DNA from: Ostrinia nubilalis
Taxonomy: Eukaryota; Arthropoda; Insecta; Lepidoptera; Crambidae
DNA length: 64,000 bases
Reading direction: 5' to 3'
Assembly: GCF_963855985.1 (NCBI RefSeq)
Contig: NC_087104.1
Coordinates: 11,842,001-11,906,000 of the forward strand
Each line of letters opens with the position of its first letter. Positions within the stretch are counted from its first letter, which is position 1. A program made the position numbers and the translations under genes. Below are positions 22,201-34,200 of this stretch, in pieces. The notes below the pieces were generated by a model. That model saw nothing but the letters and a program-made list of their open reading frames with translations. It ran no database searches and was not told where the DNA came from.

Positions 22201-25200
22201 TTTTTATTCTCAACGAGGAAGCTCTTGCCCTTCATCACACCTGGTGGAAACTGATGATTATGCTGAAGGTGGAAGGGAACCTCAACTACAAAGGAACTAT
22301 AGCTTCCTACCTCCAAATTCCGGAACACATTGTTATTTTAAGTAAGTTTTGATGAACATAAACCAAATATCCCTCCTTCTTCTTCTCGCTGTAGTAGGTA
22401 TTTCAAGGGTAATAGTAAAATGTAACAACTGCCTCTGTCTTCAAGTGGTAAGAGGTAAGCTTCAGAGGTCCCTTGTTTGATTCCCAGTGGAGGTGAAATT
22501 TTCTGCTCGGTTTGGTTGGTTGTAGGGTTTGATCTAAGTCTGCCTGGCTAGCAACTCTATTTTCCTAAGTCTGTCACTATAACAATAATGTTAATAGCAT
22601 TACTGTATTCCGACATTTGGAGGTAGGAAGCCATAGTTCCTCTGTAGTTGAAGTTCCCTTCCACCTTCAGCCTAATCATCAGTTTCCACCAGGTGTGATG
22701 AAGGGCAAGAGCTTCCTCGTTGAGAATAAAAACATGTTCTGTCCAGTTACTGCTTTAAATCTGTTCTACGTAATGTAAATTTAGAGGATTCCCAATATTA
22801 ATTCACTCTAAGAAAGTCAAGAACATGTAACGGAATCTCCGACTTACCACTTTAGTGGACCGATTACAGGAAATAGTGGCCTATTAAGTACATGTTTTTT
22901 TGTATTATTATGAATGTTCAGGAAACGGCGCAGTTTTTAAAATGGTTTTGAACCTATGGAAGTTCTTTTTTTTACTTAAACTTTTAAGTTGAAAATTTGA
23001 TAGTGTTCTGATAAAAGCATAATTTTAATGTTTCTAGCAAAACTTTTGTATCTTGAATCAAAGATAGGAAGGTGATTACTTTTTTCAAACATTTGCAATT
23101 CATAACAAATCTTTCCAAAAAAAGAAATCTGAAAAAAGTCAACCCAAAAAAAAGATAAAAATGTTTAAAGCCTACTAGGTCATAAAATTTTAAAATATCA
23201 CAAAATTAACTCTATCTCCTAAACTAAGCACAATCGTATAATATACATGGGGGTGATTTAGGTACACCTTGATGTAAGGAATCTAAATTTTTCTTTTAGA
23301 CCTCACTGTTTTGGCCACCCTGTATATCAATTTTGTATGAAGGCCATAGTATTATTTTATTGTATTATTCATGAATACTATTGCATATGTGTTACAAAAA
23401 CATATTTTTAATGTTTTTAAAATTTAAAATCAAACAAATAAAGCAAAAACATAAAATATTCTTTTTACTAAGGCAAATCAACTAAAAAAAAAAAATCGTA
23501 TGTCAAAAAGTACAAATATTGTAACAAATTTTAAAAGTTGATATATATCATCAAAACCGGCTTGATATACCGGCAAGGGATCCTCGAACCCTGGAGGTAA
23601 GATAGCCAGTTCCTCCGTGGTTGAGGATTCCGGGTGAAGCTCGCATCCACCTTCGGCCTGATCGTCACTTACCATCAGGTGAGATACAGAGCACAGGCCA
23701 AGAGATTCCTCGTTGTGGATAAAAGAAAATTGTCGATATTTTCAACAGTACATCATACTATACATTTTCGATGCAAAATGGTAAATAGCATCCAAAGTAT
23801 TGACTTCGCGTCATATTATCTCAATCACAGTCGGTTTTGAGGTTCGTCTGACACCTTTGGCGGGTCAGAAATTCGTCTTTTTCTATCAAGAGACCACTTG
23901 AGATGCAGTCCAAGAGATTCTCAGATCAGACACTGAGCTAGAAACCTTAAATGCAACAAAAACGATACTAGATCCGAGAATAATAAACAAATTTGAGAAA
24001 ACCAGTATCTATAATATAAATCCCCCAAGCAATAACAAAAATCTAGTTTTTTAAAGCTCTCTTAATATTTTACAGATAGAAAAAGCAACTCTAGTAGCGG
24101 AAGAAGCGATATCGAACATGCGGACCGTGCGAGCGTTCGCGGGCGAAGAGAACGAGGCGCGAATGTTCGCTAACGAATGCGAGCAGGCGGCGGATCTTAG
24201 TATGGAGCTTGGATTGGGAGTGGGATTGTTCCAGGCTGGAACTAACTTGTTTTTGAATGGGTTAGTATTGTAACTCTTTAGTGGCGACTTAACTGTTTCC
24301 AATATGTTTTGGACTTTATTAACATGGAATAAGTTTTATAATCCTTTAAATATTATTTTCTGTGGTAACTATAACTATATTTCAACCCTTTATGAAATAT
24401 TTATTGAATTTGCCTTCTTTAGCCGAATTTAAAAAGCATGGGCTATGCAATTGAAAAGATTTGAACTTTATTCCCTTAACTTTAGTTAGATAATTATAAA
24501 ACCGAAACGACTGTATAGCTGAGTGGCATCATCGTAACTTGAACCGTAACTATATCTTTTACCAGTGTTTTTTGTATGGAGTTTAGATGTTTTTAGATGT
24601 TTAGATGATAGACTTTAGACGTTTGTTATAGTTATAGTAAAATAGTGCAACCCAGGGTAACAAGTTTTTTCAAGATTGTCATGTTTCGTCATCATCAAAT
24701 TACCTAGGCTAGTAAAGCCTGGTCCATGAGCACGTAGGATTTTGTCCAATGACCCCAAGCTACCCATTCTTATCGCTTACGCGTAATTATGTTGCTGTCG
24801 CGCTCGCACACTCACTGCGGGCGCCCGTCGCACAGTCGCGACAGCAATAAAATTACGCGCGAGCGTTAAAGATGGGTAGCTTGGGGTCATTGGACAAAAT
24901 TCTACGTGCTCACGGACCAGGCTTTAGTAAAAATCACCATATATTGATGTAAATACTTAGCCTATCATTAAAGTTAAACGAATATAAACTTTATGAAGAT
25001 GGAACAAGGCACAATGTGACGAAAATGAAGTGACGAGTTGATTTCTTGACCTAGTGGTAAACGAAAATGAACTTTATCAGGATGGTGCTAGGCACAATGT
25101 TCCTCGGCGGCCACCTGATGTCAACCGGGCAGATGTCGGCGGGTGACGTCATGGCGTTCCTTGTCAATGCTCAAACAGTACAACGATCGGTCGCACAACT

Positions 25201-28200
25201 ATCGCTGTTGTTCGGATCTTTATCAAAAAAACCGCGCAAACTTAAAAAAATACACTATATTGATGTAAATTCCTAGCCTATCATTAGCGTTAAACGAAAA
25301 TAAACTTTATTAGGATGGAGCAAGGCACAATGTTCCTCGGTGGCCACTTGATTTCTTGACTTGAAAAACTCCACCCTATATTTCGATATCAACAGTACCT
25401 AGTGGTAAAAGAAAATGAACTTTATCAGGATGGTGCTAGGCACAATGTTCCTCGGCGGCCACCTGATGTCTACAGGCCAGATGTCGGGTGACGTCATGGC
25501 GTTTTTGGTCAACGCGCAAACAGTACAACGCTCGGTCGCACAACTGTCGTTGTTGTTCGGATCTTTATCAAAAAAACCGCGCAAACTTAAAAAAATACCC
25601 TATATTGATGTAAATTCCTAGCCTATCATTAGCGTTAAACGAAAATAAACTTTATTAGGATGGAGCAAGGCACAATGCTCCTCGGTGGCCTCTTGATTTC
25701 TTGACTTGAAAAGCTCCACCCTATATTTCGATATCAACAGTACCTAGTGGTAAACGAAAATGAACTTTATCAGGATGGTGCTAGGCACAATGTTCCTCGG
25801 CGGCCATCTGATGTCTACCGGCCAGATGTCGGCGGGTGACGTCATGGCGTTCCTTGTCAATGCTCAAACCGTACAACGATCGGTCGCACAACTATCGTTG
25901 TTGTTCGGATCAGTCGTCAAAGGAGTTAGCGCCGGCGGTCGGGTGTTTGAGGTGAGAAAGAGATACTTTTTAGTCAACAAAGGTCTGGTTTTTGAGTTTA
26001 GGTTTTCAGATTGAGCTTTTATTCTGTATCCTATTATTGATACCGTTTTAAAGGGCTCGTGAAGCACTTTCAGTATCAGTTTTTCGATATCTTGTGTAGT
26101 TTAGAAATAATCGAGTGAGATCACTTATCGTTTCTACCCTGTAATATCAAGGATGAATTTTAAAAATCTTGATTCAGAAACCGGGCTAAAGGCATTGCTG
26201 GACAATAGTGTTGCAAAACTATAGTTTGAATATCGATTGTTGATCATGAAAAACAGTCATACTAACTATCGGTAGGACAGATACTATCTAACGGTACTAT
26301 CGATACTAACTTATAAATTATAGCCAATAGTTTGCATTACTACCTGTTTATGAAAGATAAAACTATCGATATTATTCCATTTAGATAATATCGAATATAC
26401 CTACTGATTTTAATTTTGCTACTTTGTTTTGTTATTTTTGGTGACACTGTATAATAAGTTTGTTGTTCTTTCAATTTCAGTACATCAACAAAGAGCCAAA
26501 GATGGACACTTCGGGCACAAAAGTTATAAAGTACCACGAAATTTACGGCGATATCGAGTTCAAAGACGTCACATTCGCGTACCCTACTCGTCCTGAAGCG
26601 GTATATTATATATGCATTTTATTGATTAATGATTATGGACCTTGTGTCGATGTTAATAAGTTTCAAATTATCGTAGCAATATATGTCACAGACTCACAGT
26701 CGTGTTAAGAGCTCTATACCAGTCTTTCCCAAAGTGGGCGATAACGCCCCCTTGTGGGCGCTGCAGGCTTAAAGGGGGGCGGTAAGAGACCCAGAAAAAA
26801 AATCAGGACGTTGTGTAGAGGCTTGGGAGGCGTCATCTACTAGGAGGACTCTTAGACATCGACTGAGCTCGACTCTTGACTACAAAAATGGGGGGAGCTA
26901 AAAATAATTTATTCTCAAAGTGGGCAGTAGACTAAATAAGTTTGGCAACCACTGCTATATACTCATGTAAAGAAAGCAAATCAGACTGTATTATGTACTT
27001 TTATAGCAAAATAGCATCTATTTCAAGTACAGATTTTTGAAAAAATCATACAGGATCAACTTATGGTTCACTTTGGCTCAAATAAACTCTTTCATAGTGA
27101 ACAATATGGTTTTACTAAGGGTCGTTCCACCACCGATGCTGGGGTTGCACTACTTAAACATATTTTCGAGGCTTGGGAGAGTTCTCAAAATGCACTAGGG
27201 GTCTTTTGTGATCTCTCAAAAGCTTTTGATTGCGTAGAACATCAAACTCTAATTCGCAAACTGCACTACTATGGGGTAAAGGACTCGGCTTTGAATTTGA
27301 TGCAATCTTATTTAAACTTTAGAGTTCAAAAAGTTGACATAAATGGTGTTTTGTCATCTGGGTCACCTGTGAAAATGGGAGTTCCGCAGGGGTCCATTCT
27401 GGGTCCATTCTTGTTTCTTATATACATTAATGATCTACCATATTTTGTTAGAAACTCTTGCGAAATCGTGTTATTTGCTGATGACACATCTTTGATTTTT
27501 AATATTGATAGAAGTAAAAATAACTTTGACGATGTAAATAATGCACTAACAAGAGTTTTAAGTTGGTTCACTACAAATAATTTACAACTCAATGCAAAGA
27601 AAACAAAATGTATAAAATTCTCTTTGCCCAACGTAAAAACAGTTAGTACTCAAATAGAACTTAATAATAATGCAATTGACATGGTAGACTCGACTGTATT
27701 TCTGGGAATTACCCTGGATTCAAAACTCCAGTGGGGCCCCCATATAGAAACTCTAGCGGGAAGGCTCAGCTCAGCAGCTTTTGCAATAAAAAGGATACGG
27801 TCATTAACCGATGTTTCAACAGCTCGCTTAGTCTACTTTAGCTACTTTCATAGCCTAATGTCATATGGAATCATGCTATGGGGAAAAGCTGCAGATTTTG
27901 AAACAATATTCATTTTGCAAAAACGTGCGATAAGATACCTATATAAAATGAAAGCAAGGGCGTCCCTTAGAGAGTTGTTTAAAGAAATTGGCATTCTCAC
28001 GGCCGCTTCACAATACATCTTGAACTGTATTCTTTTTATTCATCAAAATATTAATGATTTCAAAAAGAAAAGTGATATTCACCAAATAAACACTAGAAAT
28101 AAAAATAAATTAGCTATACCCTCTTTCAGACTTAATAAAGTGTTTGCCACTTTTATGGGACAAGGTATCCATTTTTATAACAAAGTCCCTGATAAATATA

Positions 28201-31200
28201 AAGAGCTACCGTATAATAAATTTAAAGGTATAGTTAAAGATCACATGCTTAAAAAAGCTTATTATACAACTCGTGATTTTCTTAATGATAAGTCATCCTG
28301 GGAGTAGGATTATGGTCCTCTCATGCTCGTACTAAAAAGAATTTAAATTCGTGCTATGAAAAGTAATGTATTAACTAATTTTCTCTAATGTTATAGTGTC
28401 ATGCTTCTCAATCTGGACTGTTACTTAGCTTATTATTATTAGTTTTTTTTTAAAGAGATAACTTGGAATTGTCATTCTCACTAAAATGTCTCTGGGGTGG
28501 TGGCGTAGTGAGGCGGGTCGTTACATTCCCTCTAATATGGTCGAGTGAAGCGATGGCTGGTTCACTCGTCATGTCTGTGAACAGGCGCTGCTTTCGGGGA
28601 CTGGTCAATCCAAGTTATTCAAATTTATTAATGCGAATCATTTCTCCTAGTATTTAAGTATCTTAATTTGTAAGTCTAGATATTAGCACGTTACTACCTT
28701 GTTTAATATGCCACGCAATTTTGTATACCCATTCTTATAAGATACATCATACAAGAATGCGTGGTAAATTCAGTGAACTGCTCCTGAATCAAATGTACCT
28801 ACTACTGCTTTTTCTATTTATTCATATTAACCGGCAGACAGTGGTGACTGAGTTTGTTGCGGCGCTTCTTCTCAGCACTTGCCAAATGTTGGTCTCGAAG
28901 CGCTGGTAGGGTAAAAAGATTATGAGACATGTAGAGGCTCCTTAAGAGCAAAATGACGATTTGTAAGAACTATTTATTAGTCTAAACAAATAAAGAAATT
29001 TTGACTTTGACTTTGACTTTACATAAGAAGCCAGTGTTTATGTATAAACCTATAGCGAGTTATTGCATAATTTTCAGGTAGTACTGAAGCACTTCAACCT
29101 CAAAATCCCAGCGGGTAAGACGGTTGCAATCGTCGGTACATCGGGCAACGGGAAATCCACTATAGCTGCATTATTAGAAAGGTTTGTCAATGACATTTTA
29201 TTTTTATGTTGGCCATAATATTTAGAAATTACCAATACCAAAATAAGAGATTTTTTTTCAATCCGTATTTTCACCCTGACAATTCAAAATCCTCAATGGT
29301 GCTTTGATAATATTTTGAAAATTATCGCTCTGCCTAAAACAATGGAAAATTAACTCTTCATGTCTTTTGATTTAACTAGGGCTATCTCTAGGTAATTTGG
29401 TCCGCAATGTGTCCTAATACAGACGTGTAGTTTGATGCCCACAACCATGGACCTATAAAAAAAGTCGGACGGATTCTCATCAACAAAATACTGTGACATT
29501 AGGATACACCAGCTTGCCTGTACGTACAGGCCGGCACGCACACATTCACACCCTGATACACCACTTCGAGTGCAAACTTCACACAGTTGACACATTTAAA
29601 GCAGCGAAAAAACAATACGAATACGACATGTCTTGTGTGATGAAATTGTGTAAAAACCGTTCTGTTCAAACAAACAAAAATTAAGGAATCACATTTCACA
29701 GACAAAATAATAATCCAATCACTTATTTCCCGACATTAAAATATTGAAATTAATTGAAATCAAACGTCATTCACTCGAAAAAATAATACGTCAAAGACCA
29801 GTGTTCTCAGTTATTTACGTGGGAAAATTACCCGAAATATGGGAAATTAATAATAATTTTAGGACTTTTTAGTTATTTATTACGCATACTATGGAAATAA
29901 AATAATTTATCATAATAATTGTGTTTTAATGGGATATATTTTCATAGGCAAATTTGATCCTTCCCAAAAATGTGGAACTGCGAAATTCAAATTTTCTTAC
30001 ATTGATTGCAAGTCAGTGTCAGGTTGTATGTTAAAAAAAATCTATCAGAGATAATAATAATATATTGATGATGCATAAGATTATAATTATAATGTACACA
30101 AGATTCGTAATTTGTAACTGCGTGAATCATTTTTGATCAACATTATGTACATACCCTGACACACTGACTTGCAAACAATGTAAGAAAATTTGAACATTGA
30201 AAATTTCGCGCCTACCTCAACGCATTCACCTTTCATCCTTTTAAAATGGCACGGAATAATTCTGTCTACATTTCCAAGTAACATCTGCCGATCTATGTTT
30301 TTCTTAAAATAAATGGGTAAAATGTTTTGGCTAACATGGCATCCCTAAATTCACTCACACAATAGACAAACGCCAAAATTTTGCGTCACAGTTTTGTTGT
30401 AGCGTGAGTTCCGTCCGCCTTTTTTTATAGGTCCATGCCCACAACGCATCGGCATTTTTTGTATGTAGTTATTTCACTCCGTGAAGAAAAACTGTCACGA
30501 ATGTTATGTCTAGCTCTAGCTATAGTCTGGTCTGTGAGCACGTAGAATTTTGTCCAATGACATCAATGATCATGTCGCACAGTCGCGACAGCAATATAGT
30601 TACGCGCGAACGATTAAGATGGGTAGCTAGGGGTCATTGGACAAAATTCTTCGTGCTCACAGACCGGGCCTTAGACATAACAATTATTTTTCAATTATTA
30701 GACATAACAATTGTGTTAGAAAACAAATACTTTTTATTGAAAAATAACCTTAACCACTACCATAATTACATTTATTTTGTAGTACCACTTTGATTCACGT
30801 AAAACCACGTAACCTATTTCAGATTCTACGACGTAAACGACGGGCAAGTGACGATAGATGGCGTTGACGTGCGCGAGTTTGACTGCAAGTGGCTGCGAGG
30901 CCGAGCGCTGGGCCTCATCAGCCAGGAGCCCGTGTTGTTCGCGACCAGTGTCAGGGAGAACATCCGCTATGGCAAGCCGGAGGCGAGCGACGCCGAGGTA
31001 AGAGACTTAACTAAATCCTGGTCCGTGAGCACGTAGAATTTTGTCCAATGACCCCGAGCTACCCATCCTTATCGCTCGCGCGTAATTATATTGCTGTCGC
31101 GACTGTGCGACGGGCGCCCGCAGTGAGTGTGCGAGCGCGACAGCAACATAATTATTCTCAGCAACATAATTAGCCTCATCAGCCAGGAGCCCGTGTTGTT

Positions 31201-34200
31201 CGCGACCAGTGTTAGGGAGAACATCCGCTATGGCAAGCCGGAGGCGAGCGACACCGAGGTAAGAGACTATAGTGTAGCGTTTAATGAGGGCTATCGTTTT
31301 AGCGCTCACCAGTTAGCGCCACTGTAGAGTAAGGTCTTGTCACTTGCTAGTAGCGAAGACAGTGGCACAAACTTGTGAGCGCTAAAGTGGTAGGAGGACT
31401 ATCGCATTTGCACTCATCAAGATGGCGCCACTGTAGAGTAAGGTCCTGTCAATCGCCAGGGGTGCCAACTGTAAGTATAAAAATGATAGCCCTCATTGAG
31501 TCAGTGCCTGCGGTATGACGGCACGCGTGTTTTTTTGACGGTCAAACCTCAGCGAGACTTCAGATCTTCTTAAGATTTGTATGCTCTGTCATATTATGTC
31601 AATGTCACCCCCTCCATTGACTCAGTGCCTGAGATATTGATGGCGGCACGGGTGTTTTTATGACAGTCAAGATATCAAGATAGCTAGCTAGCTAGCTATT
31701 ATAACCTGGCCTTTTCATCCCCGAGTAGGCATCGAAAACAAAACGCGCGCGTTTAATCCACAAGGGATTCACGAAAACTGCTTTGGAAAAAAGAAAAGAT
31801 ACGTGTGTGATGTGCTAGATGGCGACATAGTAGCTTCTTGTAGCAGCCAGCCCTATCGTATCGGCAGAGAACCGATGACTGCCGTATGTAAACGAAACAG
31901 TGCTCGACTCTGAGACAAGCTAAATTACACCATATTGTTGACGACATTGAGTAGACATTTTTTTTAAATACCTTCGCGAGTAAAAACCCTTTACGTAGTA
32001 CTTATTATTATGTGTAATAACTAACTTGTGGCACCTAAGTGGTCATATGAGACCGCAGTATTGAGATAACTGCGCACCTCGCTGATTGCGACTCTCCCTC
32101 GTACTTCGCACACCTCCCCGCGTTCGCCCCGTCCGTACCAGAGCGTCGATGTAACGTCACGGCCGTCAGGTGCGCAGTTAACTCGACTGGGTTGTAGCAC
32201 AGAATAATAATAAGTGCTACGTACAGAAGTTTTACTTCGCGAAGGTATTTAAAAAAATGTATGCTCAATGTCATTAACAATATGGTGTAATTTAGCCTGT
32301 CTCAAGAGTCAAGCACCATTTTGTTGACAAACATCAGTGATCGGCACTGCGCCGAAGCCATAGGGCTGACTTCGGTAAAATGATGTGACGTGAGGTGCCA
32401 AACTGCGGAAAATGGCCGAGGAAATACATGATTTAGCATGAATTATCATGAATAATATTAACTACTTATTTACCTCGCAGTGTCTTGAGGCAACTTAAAA
32501 AAGTACATTCTATGTTTTTATTATTATTTAGGCAGTTAAATACTGCACAGTATTTAGTACACCATTTTCTTTATTTTCTTCCATCATACACAAGAATACG
32601 CGTGCGTGAGTCAATGTTCGCTCGTATGTGAGGCCTTGTCGAATAGTATCCTGTAGGTGGGCCATCGTGCGTGTTTTGTTTTCGATGTAAACTCGCAGAG
32701 ATGAACAGGCCTGGTTGTAGTAACTAACTTATAGTACCATAAGTGGTTGCATGAGACCGCGATAACAATTGATTTCTATTGTATATCGATACGCCACAAA
32801 AATAACCACCATTTTATACTTAATTTTAATTGTATTTTTCTATTTACTCTATTTCAGGTGATCCAAGCGGCCATGACGGCGAATGCGCACGAGTTCATCA
32901 CCCAGTTCCCAGCTGGTTATGATACGTTGGTCGGCGAGCGGGGAACAGCGCTAAGCGGTGGACAGAAGCAACGAGTGGCTATAGCAAGAGCTGTTCTTAA
33001 GAACCCGCCTATTATTATACTGGACGAAGCTACCAGGTCAGTCGACCTTCACCTTTGTTGGCTATGTAAGAAGGTTCAAAGTCGCCCAGCCAGATCGCTA
33101 GCTAGGTCAGACGACTTTCACCTTTATTAACTTTGCAAGAAAACCTAAAGTTGCTCATCGAGTGACTCTAGCATTAGTAGTAAGGCGCTGAGCGGCGGAC
33201 AGAAGCAACGGGTGACTATAGCACGAGCTGTTCTTAAAAACCCGCCTATTATAATACTGGACGAGGCTACCAGGTCAGTCGACTTTGAGCTCTTTGGAAG
33301 CTCAAAATTACTCAGCGAATGATTTGCTAGGATTTGTATCGTGACGTGGGAGACAATTGCGTTCCCGTGCTCTAAAATCCGCCCGTCATCTTCAGTCGAC
33401 TTTGACCCTTATTGACCTCACAAGAAGGCTCAAAGTAACCCAGCAGAAGATCAACTCGGATAAGTATGAATGCGCACGAGTTCATCACCCAGTTCCCAGC
33501 TGGTTATGATACGTTGGTCGGCGAGCGGGGAACAGCGCTAAGCGGTGGACAGAAGCAACGAGTGGCTATAGCGAGGGCTGTTCTTAAAAACCCGCCTATC
33601 ATCATACTGGACGAAGCCACCAGGTCAGTCGACTTTGACTCTTATCGGCATTATAAGAAAGCCCAGAGTCGAGTAGTTGGTTACTCTCTAGGATTGGTAT
33701 AACGGCGCTGAGCGGCAGACAGAAGCAGAGAGGGGCCATAGCACGAGCTATTACGAGACCTGGCTACCAGGTCAGTCGACTTTGAGTCTTATTGGCCTCA
33801 AAATAAGAGTCAAAGTTGCCCAGCTAGTGACTAACATTAGTAATAAGGCGCTGAGCGGTGACCAGAAGCAACGAGTGGCTATAGCAAGGGCTGTTCTTAA
33901 AAACCCGCCTATCATCATACTGGACGAAGCTACCAGGTCAATCAGACAATTTTGAACCCTATTGGCTTTATTGGAATGCTCACAGTTGCCTAGCAAGATA
34001 TTCCGTAGCGTTAGCATAGGCGGATAGAAGCAACGAGTGGTTATAGCGAGGGCTGTGCTGAAGAACACGCCCATCATCATACTGGACGAAGCTCAGTGAG
34101 GCCACCAGGTCAGTAGAACCTTAATAGTTATGTAAGAAGGTTCAAAGTCGCCCAGCCAGATTCGCTAGCCAGGTCAGTCGACTTTCACCTTTATTGACCT

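Noticed and set aside
27063..28307. 414-aa open frame as a host gene
   Set aside because: It contains reverse transcriptase motifs ([14 protein letters not shown]), a LINE-type 3' UTR and a TTTGAC tail; it is a retrotransposon inside an ABCB8 intron.
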